NCBI RefSeq assembly: GCF_900176345.1
Contig: NZ_FWXU01000009.1
Location: 62,001 to 126,000 of the forward strand
DNA length: 64,000 nucleotides
Direction: 5' to 3'
From: Rhizobium sp. RU36D
GTDB taxonomy: Bacteria > Pseudomonadota > Alphaproteobacteria > Rhizobiales > Rhizobiaceae
Below, one piece after another: positions 1 to 10,382 of this stretch. The position numbers were made by a program, and so were the translations under genes. The notes beneath the pieces were generated by a model. The model was given only the letters and a program-made list of their open reading frames with translations, was not told where the DNA came from and searched no databases. The first letter of the stretch is position 1. The number at the start of each line of letters is the position of its first letter.

Positions 1-551
1 TGGTCCATTGCCGCAGCTCGAAATTCTTCGGATCGAACATCAACGTGATGGTCGATTCGCCGAAGATGGTCTTGTCGCCCAGGATGATGGTGGTGAGGTC
101 CTGCTCCTCCTGCACACCGCGCACCATTTCCCGGCCAAGATCGATCTTGTCGGAGAGCAACAGGCTGAGCGGCGTCTTCGACAGCGGATAGAGATCCCAG
201 GTCTTCAGCTTGTAATTGCCGATGACCAGGTTGCGGCCATCCGAGATGACACGCAACGGAGACGGGGCCTCGTAGTTGAAGCGCAGTCGGCCGGGTCGCG
301 AGATGAAGAACTTACCGCCGGTCTGCTCACCGCGCGGGCCGAACTGGACGAATTCGCCCATCATCGTCTTCACCGAAGAGAAGTGATCGGCAATCTTCTG
401 CGCCGATTCCGAAGGTGCAGCCGCCCAGAGGTCGCCGCCCGGCACCATCGCGGCCAGAGCCGCCGCCCCCGCACCGAGGACGAAGCTGCGGCGCGAAACA
501 AGTCCGGTTTCGATCTGGCCGGGCAGGCCCCCGGTTCTCTTCTCACTCATG
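1..551 (-). CDS. lolA: Outer-membrane lipoprotein carrier protein LolA (3' end outside window)
   Basis: Periplasmic chaperone that takes lipoproteins from the LolCDE complex to the outer membrane. The minus-strand frame starts at the ATG at 549-551 and stays open to the window edge, so the C-terminus is missing. The N-terminus has a short polar stretch, then SRRSFVLG followed by an Ala/Gly-rich hydrophobic segment, which looks like a twin-arginine signal rather than a plain Sec signal. The mature part has the LolA pattern: VKTMMGEFVQ near the start, GKFFISRPGRLRFNYE, then ISDGRNLVIGN and FGESTITLMFDP. It lies about 100 bp downstream of ftsK on the same strand, a usual rhizobial arrangement. 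Family assignment is firm; the Tat reading is inference from the RR motif. Confidence 0.88.
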
Positions 552-651
552 CGATTCTCCTTCATTCCTGCATTCACTGCCGTTAAAACACGGCACCATC
601 ATGACAGCGCCGGTTCACGCGTTCGGCAGCCACTTGGCTGATGTCTTTTGC

Positions 652-3303
652 TCATCGCTCGATGATATCGGCCTCCGTCGGCACCAGGATCTCCCGCTTT
701 CCGGCGTGGTTGGCGGGGCCGATCAGGCCTTCCTTCTCCATCCGCTCGATCAGCGAGGCCGCGCGGTTATAGCCGATGCCGAGGCGGCGCTGGATATAGG
801 AGGTCGAGGCCTTGCCGTCCTTCAGCACCACGGCGACAGCCTGGTCATAGGGGTCGTCGGATTCCGCCAGGTTGAGCGTTCCAGGGGAGCCGCCCTCGTC
901 CTCGTCGTCATCGGCAGTGATCGCATCGAGATATTGCGGCGATCCTTGCGTCTTTAGGTAAGCGACGATCTCCTCGACTTCGATATCGGAAACGAATGGC
1001 CCGTGGACGCGCTGGATGCGGCCGCCGCCGGCCATGTACAGCATGTCGCCCTGGCCCAGCAGCTGCTCGGCGCCCTGCTCGCCCAGGATCGTTCGGCTGT
1101 CGATCTTCGACGTCACCTGGAAGGAAATGCGCGTCGGGAAGTTCGCCTTGATCGTGCCGGTGATGACATCAACGGAGGGACGCTGCGTCGCCATGATCAC
1201 GTGAATGCCCGCCGCACGCGCCATCTGCGCCAGGCGCTGCACGGCGCCTTCGATATCCTTGCCGGCCACCATCATCAGGTCGGCCATCTCGTCGATGATC
1301 ACAACGATATAGGGCATGGGCTGCAGGTCGAATTCTTCCGTCTCGTAGATTGCCTCGCCGGTCTGGCGGTCGAAGCCGGTCTGCACGGTGCGCGTCAGCA
1401 CCTCGCCCTTTTCGAGCGCCTGCTCCACGCGGCTGTTGAAGCCATCGATGTTGCGCACGCCGATCTTCGACATCTTCTTGTAGCGTTCCTCCATTTCGCG
1501 CACGGTCCATTTCAGCGCCACCACGGCCTTCTTCGGATCGGTCACGACAGGTGACAGGAGATGGGGAATGCCGTCATAGACGGAAAGTTCCAGCATTTTC
1601 GGGTCGATCATGATCAGCCGGCATTTCTCCGGCGGCAGCCGGTAGAGCAGCGACAGGATCATGGTGTTGATGGCCACCGACTTGCCCGATCCGGTCGTAC
1701 CGGCTACCAAGAGATGCGGCATCTTGGCGAGATCCGCGATCACAGGCTCGCCGCCGATGGTCTTGCCCAGCGCCATGGCGAGCTTGGCCTTGGAGCCGTC
1801 GAAGTCGCGGCTGGCGATCAGCTCGCGCAGATACACGGTTTCGCGAAGATGGTTGGGCAGTTCGATGCCGATCGCGTTGCGGCCCGGCACCACCGCCACA
1901 CGGGCGGCAATCGCGCTCATCGAGCGGGCGATGTCGTCCGCCAAGCCGATCACGCGCGACGACTTGATGCCGGGCGCCGGCTCCAATTCATAGAGCGTGA
2001 CCACGGGACCGGGCCGGACCTGGATGATCTCGCCCTTGACGCCGAAATCTTCCAGCACGCCTTCCAGCATGCGGGCATTCTGCTCCAGGGCGTCGGAGGA
2101 GAGCGTCGCATCGCGGGCAATGCTCTTCGGCTCGGCCAGGAGATGGACCGAGGGCAGCTGGAACCCATCGGGACGCATGAAGGAGGCCTGCCCGTCCCGC
2201 TCCAGCCGCGCGCCGGGTTTCGGGCGCGAAGGCGGCGCGGCCACGCGTCCCATGGCCGGCGCGGTCCGGGCCGGTGGCGCCACCTGCGCCCAGTCATCAT
2301 CGTCATCCTCATCAACAAGGATATCGGCCGGCCGGCGCGGCATGTCGTCCATGTCAAAGGGTGGATCGTCGTCCAGCCCGCGCGCCATCGGCGGCGCCGA
2401 CACCAGCGGACGGCCGCGCTCTGTGCCCGTCCGGGCAGACACCACAGGTTCCGTGTGAAGTCCTGCCTTCGGCCGCACCGGCTCGTTCAGGCTGCCGAAC
2501 TCGTCATCGTTGAAATCATAGGGTTGCTCGAAGGCACGGGCGCGCTCCTGCGGCTTCACGCCCATGATGCGGCGCAGGCGCGCACGGATCGTGTACCAGT
2601 GGTGCGCAAGGGCACCGAGCCACAGCATGCTGGAGCCAGTCTCCTCCTCGTCGTCCTGGCGGACCTGGCGCACGGTCTTGGCCTTGGTCTTGGTCACCGG
2701 CGGCTCGACTTCGTCGGGATCGTAGTCGTCGTCAATGCCGACGATACCGGCGGCAAACAGCATCATCCACAGCGCCGGCAGGAAGAAGATCGCGCCGATC
2801 ACGGTCGCGGCCGTACCGGTGGGATAGGCGCCGATGAAGAGCCCGGGAAAGCGCAGGATCATGTCGCCCAGCACGCCGCCAATGCCGTTGGGGATCGGCC
2901 AGGTGGCGGGCGGGGGAAAGCAGCCGACAACGGCGGCAGACAGCAGCGCGCCGACGATCCAGGTGCCGAGCCGCGCGGGAATGCGGTCGATCCGCCGACC
3001 GGTGATCAGCGCCATCGACCAGGCCAACACCGGCAGCAGCGCCACGACGCTTGCCAGGCCCAAGAACTGCATCATCAGGTCGGCGAAGATCGCCCCGCCC
3101 TGCCCCAGGATATTGGTCGGCTCATTGTTGTTGGCATAGGAAAAGCTGGGATCCGCCACGTTCCAGGTGGCCATCGCGGCGACGGCCAGAAGCAGGCAGA
3201 GGAACAGTCCGAATCCGCACAATGCCAGGATCTGGCGCATCACGAATGCCGAAATCGCCCGGTTGGTGGTCCCGCCCAGCGCCGCCGTTGTGCCCTTGCT
3301 CAT
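652..3303 (-). CDS. ftsK: DNA translocase FtsK
   Basis: Septum-anchored ATPase that pumps chromosomal DNA and activates XerCD recombination at dif during division. From the start at 3303 the protein has 883 residues: hydrophobic segments in the first 190 residues form the membrane domain, followed by an acidic, Pro/Arg-rich linker to about residue 380. The RecA-like motor carries Walker A GTTGSGKS near 534-541 and Walker [11 protein letters not shown] near 668. The last 65 residues form the winged-helix gamma domain that reads KOPS ([20 protein letters not shown]). An upstream in-frame ATG at 3378 would add 25 residues; I prefer 3303 because the added stretch is polar and has no visible ribosome site, but the support is modest. 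The 5' neighbour is amtB. Confidence 0.95.
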   Translation of the reverse strand: MSKGTTAALGGTTNRAISAFVMRQILALCGFGLFLCLLLAVAAMATWNVADPSFSYANNNEPTNILGQGGAIFADLMMQFLGLASVVALLPVLAWSMALITGRRIDRIPARLGTWIVGALLSAAVVGCFPPPATWPIPNGIGGVLGDMILRFPGLFIGAYPTGTAATVIGAIFFLPALWMMLFAAGIVGIDDDYDPDEVEPPVTKTKAKTVRQVRQDDEEETGSSMLWLGALAHHWYTIRARLRRIMGVKPQERARAFEQPYDFNDDEFGSLNEPVRPKAGLHTEPVVSARTGTERGRPLVSAPPMARGLDDDPPFDMDDMPRRPADILVDEDDDDDWAQVAPPARTAPAMGRVAAPPSRPKPGARLERDGQASFMRPDGFQLPSVHLLAEPKSIARDATLSSDALEQNARMLEGVLEDFGVKGEIIQVRPGPVVTLYELEPAPGIKSSRVIGLADDIARSMSAIAARVAVVPGRNAIGIELPNHLRETVYLRELIASRDFDGSKAKLAMALGKTIGGEPVIADLAKMPHLLVAGTTGSGKSVAINTMILSLLYRLPPEKCRLIMIDPKMLELSVYDGIPHLLSPVVTDPKKAVVALKWTVREMEERYKKMSKIGVRNIDGFNSRVEQALEKGEVLTRTVQTGFDRQTGEAIYETEEFDLQPMPYIVVIIDEMADLMMVAGKDIEGAVQRLAQMARAAGIHVIMATQRPSVDVITGTIKANFPTRISFQVTSKIDSRTILGEQGAEQLLGQGDMLYMAGGGRIQRVHGPFVSDIEVEEIVAYLKTQGSPQYLDAITADDDEDEGGSPGTLNLAESDDPYDQAVAVVLKDGKASTSYIQRRLGIGYNRAASLIERMEKEGLIGPANHAGKREILVPTEADIIER

Positions 3304-3468
3304 GTCTGTGCCTGCTTCTCGCGAATGATTCGAAATCTGCCGGAGGCTCGCCGGGGACTGTTCATGCCCTGACGCCATCAGATGGACTTTAGCGGGCGGC
3401 GGTTAATGGTCCTTTAACCATCGACACCCCGCTGGTGGTGGAGAGCGCAATCCGTCTTGAAACTGAAC

Positions 3469-3497
3469 AAAAAAAGCCCGGACACCAGGGTCCGGGC
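3469..3497 (-). terminator. Rho-independent terminator of glnK-amtB
   Basis: An 8-bp perfect stem (gcccggac at 3476-3483, gtccgggc at 3490-3497) with a 6-nt loop. On the minus strand it is followed by seven Ts (3469-3475). It sits about 75 bp past the amtB stop codon. Confidence 0.85.
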
Positions 3498-3573
3498 AAA
3501 AGCGGCTTCTTGTGAAAACCGCGACGGGATGTTCGGCCGCGCCGGGGTGGATCCGGCGCGGCGGCATTTCTTA

Positions 3574-4998
3574 TTAGGAGTGGTAGGCGGCTTCGCCGTG
3601 GGAGGCGAGGTCGAGACCTTCGCGCTCGGCTTCGACAGGCACGCGCAGGCCGACGATCACGTCGGTGATCTTGAAGATGATCGCCGAACCGATACCCGAC
3701 CACAGAACCGTGACGATGACGCCCTTCAGCTGTGCCCAGACCTGGGTTGCCGTACCGGCATAGCCGGCTGCGAAATCGGCGGTCGAGTAGTCGACGATGC
3801 CGGCACCGCCGAGAGCAGGGTTGACGAAGACGCCGGTCAGGATCGCGCCGACGATACCGCCGATGCAGTGTACGCCGAAGACGTCAGCCGTGTCGTCATA
3901 ACCGAACTTGTTCTTGATCGTGGAGACGAAGAAGTAGCAGACCGGAGAGGCGATCAGGCCCATGACGATGGCGCCCATCGGGCCGGCAAAGCCGGCAGCC
4001 GGGGTGATCACGACGAGGCCGGCAACGGCGCCCGAAGCGGCACCCAGCATGGAAGCCTTGCCGCGGGCAAAGGTTTCCACGATCGCCCAGGAAACGATCG
4101 CGGCGGCGGTGGCAACGAAGGTGTTGATCATCGCGAGAGCGGCATAGGCGTTCGATTCCAGGTTGGAACCGGCGTTGAAGCCGAACCAGCCAACCCACAG
4201 CAGCGAGGCGCCGACCATGGTGAGCGTCATCGAATGCGGAGCCATCATGTCCTTGCCATAACCGACGCGCTTGCCAACCATGATGGCACCAACCAGACCG
4301 GCGATACCGGCATTGATATGGACGACGGTGCCGCCGGCGAAGTCGATCGCGCCGAAGGAGAAGATCAGGCCAGTCGGGCCGTCAAAGGCGCTCGGGCCGC
4401 CCCAGAACCAGACCATATGCGCCATCGGGAAGTAGATGAAGGTCAACCACAGGATTGTGAAGACGATCACGGCCGAGAACTTGATGCGCTCGGCAAAGGC
4501 ACCGACGATCAGGCCGGGCGTGATGGCGGCGAAGGTCATCTGGAACACGACGAAGGCGAGTTCCGGAATGGCGACGCCCTTGGAGAAGCTTTCCGCCACG
4601 GTCGTCGTATCGACGCCGGCGAGGAACATCTTGGAGAATCCGCCGACGAAGCTGTTCAGCGCGCCGCCATCGGTGAAGGCCAGCGAATAGCCATAGGTGA
4701 CCCAGACCAGCATGGCAACGGCAGCGACCATCATGACCTGCATGAGCACGGAGAGCATGTTCTTGGCGCGGACGAGACCGCCATAGAACAAGGCCAGGCC
4801 CGGAACCGTCATCAGCAGGACCAGCGCAGACGAGACCAGCATCCAAGTTGTGTCGCCCTTGTCGACGGTCATCGCCGGCGCAGCGGCGGCAGCCGCAGGG
4901 GCGGCGGCGTCCTGCGCAAAGGCGATCGCCGGGGCCAGCAGGGCGGCCGCAGCAGCACCCAAGCGCCCGAAGGAGGACGAGACTTTAGTAAATGACAT
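3574..4998 (-). CDS. amtB: Ammonium transporter AmtB
   Basis: Inner-membrane ammonium channel, 474 residues. A cleavable signal peptide is visible (hydrophobic core ending ...AIAFA-QD near residue 29), followed by an Ala-rich linker and about 11 membrane helices. The Amt signature DFAGGTVVHINAG supplies the first pore histidine and VFGVHCIGG the second. It follows glnK by 27 bp on the same strand, so the two are almost certainly co-transcribed. In this family GlnK plugs the channel when nitrogen is plentiful. The ribosome site aagggag lies just upstream of the ATG at 4998. Length and motifs are normal. Confidence 0.96.
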   Translation of the reverse strand: MSFTKVSSSFGRLGAAAAALLAPAIAFAQDAAAPAAAAAAPAMTVDKGDTTWMLVSSALVLLMTVPGLALFYGGLVRAKNMLSVLMQVMMVAAVAMLVWVTYGYSLAFTDGGALNSFVGGFSKMFLAGVDTTTVAESFSKGVAIPELAFVVFQMTFAAITPGLIVGAFAERIKFSAVIVFTILWLTFIYFPMAHMVWFWGGPSAFDGPTGLIFSFGAIDFAGGTVVHINAGIAGLVGAIMVGKRVGYGKDMMAPHSMTLTMVGASLLWVGWFGFNAGSNLESNAYAALAMINTFVATAAAIVSWAIVETFARGKASMLGAASGAVAGLVVITPAAGFAGPMGAIVMGLIASPVCYFFVSTIKNKFGYDDTADVFGVHCIGGIVGAILTGVFVNPALGGAGIVDYSTADFAAGYAGTATQVWAQLKGVIVTVLWSGIGSAIIFKITDVIVGLRVPVEAEREGLDLASHGEAAYHS

Positions 4999-5025
4999 CG
5001 TGAAAAACTCCCTTGTCAGCCGTTC

Positions 5026-5499
<474 letters not shown>

Positions 5500-5584
5500 C
5501 TATATTGTATCGCGCCAATAAAGAGGCAATTGAACGGCGACTGTGCGGCTAAATAATGGGCAAATTTGGCCGTTTGAGCATTAT

Positions 5585-6466
5585 TTAATCATTTGCCTTT
5601 TTCCGAATCAGACCTTCCTGGGCCACCGAGGCCACCAGGAGACCCGAACGGGTGTAAAGGCTGCCTCGCGTCATGCCTCGTGCACCCGAAGCGCTCGGGC
5701 TGTCCTGGGTATAGAGCAGCCATTCGTCCAGCTTGCACGGACGGTGGAACCACATGGCATGGTCGATGCTCGCGGCCTGGATGTCGGTGTCGAAAATCGA
5801 CCGGCCATGGGCATAGAGCGAAGTATCGAGCAGCGTCATGTCGGAGAGATAGGCCAGCACCGCGGCCTGGAAATGCCGGTCGTCCGGAACGGCCCCCGTC
5901 GTTCTCACCCAGATATCGGCCTGCGGGTCGAGCTTTTCCTTGGAGACGTAATGCACCAGCGAAACGGGCCGGATCTCGATCGGCCGCTCGCTGCCCCAGT
6001 ATTTGCGGATAGCCGCCGGCGCCGAGGCCAGGAAGGCTTCCTTGAATTCCTTCTCGCCGATCAGGCTTTCCGGGCCTTTGACATCGGGCATAGCGAGTTG
6101 GTGGTCATAGCCCGGTTCTTCCACCTGGAAGGAGGCGGACATCGAAAAGATCGGCCTGCCGTGCTGGATCGCCATCACGCGCCGCGTGGTGAAGCTCGCC
6201 CCATCGCGGATCCGTTCCACTTCGTAGAGGATCGGCACCTGTGGATCTCCGGGCCTCAGGAAATAGGCATGCAGCGAATGCACGAAGCGGTCAGATGGCA
6301 CGCAGCGCTGCGCCGCCATCAGCGCCTGGGCGATCACCTGGCCGCCGAACACCCGCTGCCAGCCGACATCCGGGCTCATGCCGCGAAACAGGTTTTCCTC
6401 GATTTTCTCGAGATCCAGCGTGCGAATAAGCTGGTCCATGGCGGCGCTGTGGCTGGGCTGCGACAT
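5585..6466 (-). CDS. tesB: Acyl-CoA thioesterase II (TesB family)
   Basis: Hydrolyses medium- and long-chain acyl-CoA to free fatty acid and CoA in the cytoplasm. It has 293 residues, the usual length of a double-hotdog TesB protein. The N-terminal hotdog contains GMSPDVGWQRVFGGQVIAQAL. The C-terminal hotdog contains TLLDTSLYAHGR, SIDHAMWFHRP and the closing ASVAQEGLIR, whose glutamine belongs to the Asp-Thr/Ser-Gln catalytic set of the family. It stands alone between glnK, more than 200 bp away on the same strand, and the divergent hydroxylase gene, so it is probably monocistronic. Substrate range cannot be read from sequence. Confidence 0.93.
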   Translation of the reverse strand: MSQPSHSAAMDQLIRTLDLEKIEENLFRGMSPDVGWQRVFGGQVIAQALMAAQRCVPSDRFVHSLHAYFLRPGDPQVPILYEVERIRDGASFTTRRVMAIQHGRPIFSMSASFQVEEPGYDHQLAMPDVKGPESLIGEKEFKEAFLASAPAAIRKYWGSERPIEIRPVSLVHYVSKEKLDPQADIWVRTTGAVPDDRHFQAAVLAYLSDMTLLDTSLYAHGRSIFDTDIQAASIDHAMWFHRPCKLDEWLLYTQDSPSASGARGMTRGSLYTRSGLLVASVAQEGLIRKKAND

Positions 6467-6569
6467 TAAGGATGCCCCCGGTTATAGGAAGTCGTGACCG
6501 CCTGATCTATATAGGACCCTGAAGCGACACAAGAGCCCGGAACGACACGCGGGCAGGGGAGTGCGAGCC

Positions 6570-7784
6570 ATGTTAGATATGCTTGTGGTGGGTGGCGGAT
6601 ATGTCGGCCTTGCTGCAGCGCTTGCGGTCAAGCAGGCGGCGCCGCATCTCCAGGTGCAGGTCATCGAGGCCGCCCCCGAAGATGTTTGGCAGAAGGACCC
6701 GCGCGCCTCCGCCATCATCGCCGCAGCCATCAAGATGCTTGAGGTCTTCGGCGTCTGGGACGAAATCGCCCCGGAAGCCGAACCCATCACCCGCATGATC
6801 GTCACCGATTCCAAGGCCGGCGACCCGGTCCGGCCTGTTTTCCTGACCTTTGACGGCGCCGTCGAGGAAGGAAAGCCCTTTGCCCATATGGTGCCCAATG
6901 TCGCGATGGTGCGCGCGCTGCGCCGGGCGGCGGCAGAGGCCGGGATCACGATCCGCCACGGCGTGAGGGCCGTCGGCCTCAACAACGGGCCAGCTGCCGC
7001 GAGCCTGTCACTGTCGGATGGTTCCGTGCTAGAGGCGCGCTTGGTGGTTGCCTGCGATGGCGTGCGCTCCAAGCTGCGCGACATGGCCGGCATCAAGACG
7101 GTGACCTGGGATTACGGCCAGTCCGGCATCGTCACGACAGTGGAGCATGAGCGGCCCCATGGCGGCTGTGCGGAAGAGCATTTCCTGCCCGCCGGACCCT
7201 TTGCCATCCTGCCGCTCAAGGGCAATCGCTCCTCGCTGGTCTGGACCGAGCGCACCGCCGACGCAGAGCGGCTGGTGAAGTCTGATGATCTGGTCTTCGA
7301 AACGGAACTGGAGCGCCGCTTCGGCCATAAGCTCGGCACGCTAACCGCAACCGGCGACCGCCGCGCCTTCCCGCTCGGCCTCGCACTGGCGCGCGCCTTT
7401 GTCGCGCCGCGCCTGGCGCTGGCCGGCGATGCCGCCCATGGCATTCACCCGATATCGGGCCAGGGCCTCAATCTCGGCTTCAAGGATGTGGCGGCCCTCG
7501 CCGAAACCGTGGTCGAGGCGGACCGGCTCGGCCTCGATATCGGCGATCTCAATGTGCTGGACCGCTACCAGGTCTGGCGCCGTTTCGACACTTTCCGGAT
7601 GGGCGTGACAACCGATGTGCTGAACCGGCTGTTTTCCAATGATATTGGCCCGTTGCGCATCGCCCGCGATTTCGGCCTTGGCGTGGTGGACAGAATTCCG
7701 CGGCTGAAATCCTATTTCATTGGAGAAGCCGCCGGCACCGCCGCCCGCCACAATCCGCGGCTACTGACCGGCCAGGCGATCTGA
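6570..7784 (+). CDS. UbiH/UbiF/COQ6-family FAD-dependent hydroxylase
   Basis: Flavoprotein monooxygenase, probably hydroxylating the ubiquinone precursor ring. The N-terminal Rossmann motif is VVGGGYVGLAAALAV. The middle DG motif is ACDGVRSKLRDM. The C-terminal FAD signature GDAAHGIHPISGQGLNLGFKD is diagnostic for the UbiH/COQ6 family. The ATG at 6570 is preceded by ggggag at a good distance; a GTG at 6561 in the same frame lies inside that ribosome site and is less likely. Length 404 residues is normal. Alphaproteobacterial members may hydroxylate more than one ring position, so I do not choose between ubiH, ubiF and ubiL. It is divergent from tesB. Confidence 0.9.
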   Translation: MLDMLVVGGGYVGLAAALAVKQAAPHLQVQVIEAAPEDVWQKDPRASAIIAAAIKMLEVFGVWDEIAPEAEPITRMIVTDSKAGDPVRPVFLTFDGAVEEGKPFAHMVPNVAMVRALRRAAAEAGITIRHGVRAVGLNNGPAAASLSLSDGSVLEARLVVACDGVRSKLRDMAGIKTVTWDYGQSGIVTTVEHERPHGGCAEEHFLPAGPFAILPLKGNRSSLVWTERTADAERLVKSDDLVFETELERRFGHKLGTLTATGDRRAFPLGLALARAFVAPRLALAGDAAHGIHPISGQGLNLGFKDVAALAETVVEADRLGLDIGDLNVLDRYQVWRRFDTFRMGVTTDVLNRLFSNDIGPLRIARDFGLGVVDRIPRLKSYFIGEAAGTAARHNPRLLTGQAI

Positions 7785-7804
7785 GGCCTAGCCGCTTTAG
7801 AATT

Positions 7805-8305
7805 TCAGGAAACATCGTATCGCTTGAGAATGCGATCGACGGGCGTGCCGTCGCGCAGCGGAACTGCGTGAAGCGTTCGATAGGCAACAAAACCCATCCG
7901 CGCGTAATAGGTGAGCCCGCTAGTATTGTCGGCGCGGATGGCGGCATTGATGCTGCTCAGGCCTGCTTGCCGGGCCCGTTCTGCCGTGACGGCGAAGAGC
8001 CGGCGACCCACTCCCGGGACATACGGCTCAAGACGGGTGAAAGTCGCGATATCGCCCCAGCCCACCGGCAGATCGGGATGGCGGCTCACCGCCTGAAAGC
8101 CGAGCACCGCGCCGCTCGCTCTTTCCACGGCCACATGGCTCAGCAAGACATCGTCGCCGGAGACAAACCAGAGGTCCATATCCGCCTCGCTCAACCGCGC
8201 CTCGATCGCGGTCATGCCGCCCCGGTCGATGATGTCGTTGAGGATGTGGCACATGGCGGGCAGGTCGGCGGCTGTGGCTGGGCGCACCAGGATCGTTTCA
8301 TCCAT
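7805..8305 (-). CDS. GNAT-family N-acetyltransferase
   Basis: Predicted acetyl-CoA-dependent acetyltransferase of 166 residues. The start at 8305 has AGGTGGGG six bases upstream, while the longer open frame runs into the preceding gene. The N-terminus VRPATAADLPAMCHILND is the typical GNAT opening, the acetyl-CoA loop appears as PGVGRRLF, and NAAIRADNTSGLTYYARMGF is the usual C-terminal GNAT segment. It overlaps the pattern of phosphinothricin-type acetyltransferases, but the substrate is unknown. It is the last gene of a tight minus-strand group with the UPF0434 and Lon-domain genes, so co-expression is likely. Confidence 0.85.
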   Translation of the reverse strand: MDETILVRPATAADLPAMCHILNDIIDRGGMTAIEARLSEADMDLWFVSGDDVLLSHVAVERASGAVLGFQAVSRHPDLPVGWGDIATFTRLEPYVPGVGRRLFAVTAERARQAGLSSINAAIRADNTSGLTYYARMGFVAYRTLHAVPLRDGTPVDRILKRYDVS

Positions 8306-8342
8306 CACTGCCCCACCTGTCATCGCCAAGCGAGCACCACGC

Positions 8343-8531
8343 TCAATCGACAATCTTGCGCCCTTCCGACACCAGCATGATCGGAATGCCGTCGCGGATG
8401 GGATAGGCCAGCTTGGCCTTGTCGGAGACGAGTTCGTTGAGCTCGCGGTCATAGACCAGGCGGCCCTTGGTCAGCGGGCAGACCAGAAGCTCGAGCAATT
8501 TGGGATCGACGCGGCTGATCTTGTCGTCCAT
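8343..8531 (-). CDS. Trm112/UPF0434 family small protein
   Basis: A 62-residue protein with the family opening [17 protein letters not shown] and the closing [12 protein letters not shown]. Trm112 proteins activate methyltransferases in eukaryotes and archaea; the bacterial UPF0434 (YcaR) members have no settled function. Only one cysteine (C18) is present, so the zinc site of the eukaryotic protein is not conserved. Its start lies 2 bp after the stop of the Lon-domain gene, which implies one transcript. Confidence 0.88.
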   Translation of the reverse strand: MDDKISRVDPKLLELLVCPLTKGRLVYDRELNELVSDKAKLAYPIRDGIPIMLVSEGRKIVD

Positions 8532-8533
8532 GG

Positions 8534-9217
8534 CTATTGCAGCATGGTGTCCGCTTCGCCGAAATTGCGCGCAAGCACGATCTCGGTGATGGCGATCAGG
8601 GTTTCGGCCCGGGTCTTCAGATCAGGCGCTTCCAGCAGCGCCTGCTTTTCCGCAGGCCCGAACGGCGACATCATGGCCAGCGAATTCACCAGCGTCATGT
8701 TGCGCGCGCGCTCCACGCTATCCCAGTCCGCCTCCAGCTTGTTGGCCTCGAGATAGGCACGGAATGCCTGCAGCAGGCCATGCCGGTCGACCTGCTCTTC
8801 CTCCTCTTCGGCAGACAGGTCTGCAATGAAGGGCGCAATGCGGAAGGTGCGGAACGGCCGGCCATTGGCCGCGATTTCCTCCATCACGCGGAAGCGGCAG
8901 ACGCCGCCGAGCGACAGGATATAGCGGCCGTCCCCGGTCTCGGTATAGGAGGTGATGCGACCGATGCAGCCCACCTGGCAGACCGGCACGTGGTCGCTGT
9001 GGAGCGCATTGTGATCCGTCTCTACCAGGGATGGCTGCACCATGCCGATCAGCCTGTTGCCCGCCAGCGCATGATCGATCATCGCCAGGTAGCGTGGCTC
9101 GAAGATGTTCAGCGGCAGCTGCCCGCCCGGCAGCAGCAGCGCTCCGCTGAGGGGAAAGAGGGGCAAGGTCACCGGGACATCGCCCGCCCGCAGATATCTG
9201 GCATTTCCGACGTGCAT
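8534..9217 (-). CDS. Lon N-terminal (substrate-binding) domain protein
   Basis: A 227-residue stand-alone version of the Lon protease N-domain (PUA-like fold), with [30 protein letters not shown] at the start (positions about 18-47) and the conserved GCIGRI and [13 protein letters not shown] strands. There is no AAA module and no Ser-Lys protease site, so it cannot be a protease. Such proteins are common in alphaproteobacteria and of unknown role. The ATG at 9217 has aaggag six bases upstream; the longer open frame up to 9442 is not used. It is grouped with cnoX upstream (115 bp) and UPF0434 downstream. Confidence 0.9.
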   Translation of the reverse strand: MHVGNARYLRAGDVPVTLPLFPLSGALLLPGGQLPLNIFEPRYLAMIDHALAGNRLIGMVQPSLVETDHNALHSDHVPVCQVGCIGRITSYTETGDGRYILSLGGVCRFRVMEEIAANGRPFRTFRIAPFIADLSAEEEEEQVDRHGLLQAFRAYLEANKLEADWDSVERARNMTLVNSLAMMSPFGPAEKQALLEAPDLKTRAETLIAITEIVLARNFGEADTMLQ

Positions 9218-9332
9218 GTCCGCTCCTTCTGGAGGGTTTCGGCGAAAAATGTCGCCGGATACTAAATTGGTATCCCGGCGATAATTCTCAAGTCCCACCC
9301 GCGGCAACGGCAGGAATCGGAGACAGAATGCC

Positions 9333-10313
9333 TCAGGAAAACAGCAGCGACGAGAGCTTGCGTCGGGCCATTGATGTGGCCGGGTCCTTCGGTCCCCAGA
9401 CCTCGAAGAACTGCAACAACTGGCGGCGCGCGCCGTCGTCATCGAAGGTCCGGTCGCGCTTCATGATCAGCAGCAGGTGTTCCGCCGCTTCCTCGCGCTT
9501 GCCCTCGACATTGCGGATCTTGGCGAGATTCATGCGCGCTTCGTGATCGTCGGGCTCAAGCGCCAGCCGGTGCTCCAGTGCCACGGGGTCGCCCAGTTTG
9601 CGAGCCTCCTCGATCTGCTCCAGCTTCTTCAGCACCGCCTGGATGCCGCCGTCCTTGGCCATCTCCTCGGGGATATCATTGAGCAGCTGCCGGGCGCGCT
9701 CGTGCTGGTTTGCCACGATCATGCATTCGGCAATGCCGGCAACAGCCTTGGCATTTTCAGGATCCGCCTGCATGACAGCAGCATAAAGCTGGCCCGCGCC
9801 GTCGATATCGCCGGCGGCGAGCAACTGCTCAGCCTCCGTCAGCACCGCGGCGATCTCGGTCGCCGGATCGCCGGCGGCCGGACCTGCGAGCTTCTCGATG
9901 AACTGGCGCACTTGGCTTTCCGGCAGCGCGCCCATGAAGCCATCGACCGGACGTCCGTCGACGAAGGCGACAATCGCCGGGATCGACTGAATACCGAGCT
10001 GGCCCGGAATGGCCGGATGGTCATCGATGTTGAGCTTGACCAGCTTCACCTGGCCGCCAGCCTGGTTGACGACTTTTTCCAGAACGGGGGTCAGCTGCTT
10101 GCACGGGCCGCACCAGGGCGCCCAGAAATCCACGAGAACCGGCTGGCGGCGGGATTCTTCCAGCACGTCCTTGGCAAAGCCTGCCGTCGTCGTGTCCTTC
10201 ACATGATTGCCGCCTGGCGCCGCCGTGGCACCCGCCGCCGGCGCGCCGCCGAACTGGGCCTGACCCCGCATCTGGCCGCTGAAACCGCCATAGGGATTGC
10301 TGCTGTCGCTCAT
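9333..10313 (-). CDS. cnoX: Co-chaperone YbbN/CnoX (thioredoxin-TPR protein)
   Basis: A 326-residue protein with a flexible Gly/Ala-rich N-terminus, a thioredoxin domain (about 40-150) and TPR-like helices to the C-terminus. The active site is WAPWCGPC, with cysteines at 68 and 71, so it keeps a full redox-active CGPC. In E. coli CnoX this site is degenerate and the protein works mainly as a hypochlorite-activated holdase for GroEL and DnaK. The intact motif suggests real thiol-disulfide activity here. It heads the minus-strand cluster with the Lon-domain and UPF0434 genes. Confidence 0.93.
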   Translation of the reverse strand: MSDSSNPYGGFSGQMRGQAQFGGAPAAGATAAPGGNHVKDTTTAGFAKDVLEESRRQPVLVDFWAPWCGPCKQLTPVLEKVVNQAGGQVKLVKLNIDDHPAIPGQLGIQSIPAIVAFVDGRPVDGFMGALPESQVRQFIEKLAGPAAGDPATEIAAVLTEAEQLLAAGDIDGAGQLYAAVMQADPENAKAVAGIAECMIVANQHERARQLLNDIPEEMAKDGGIQAVLKKLEQIEEARKLGDPVALEHRLALEPDDHEARMNLAKIRNVEGKREEAAEHLLLIMKRDRTFDDDGARRQLLQFFEVWGPKDPATSMARRKLSSLLFS

Positions 10314-10382
10314 GTCATGTCTCCCGCCGATTGGGTCCTGCGGATCTTCGGCCCGCCTTTTACGTGTCGTTTAGATCGTATG

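Noticed and set aside
1561..3372. 603-codon open frame antisense to ftsK
   Set aside because: Its translation is a low-complexity His/Arg/Gly mix with no family resemblance, and ftsK on the other strand is certain.
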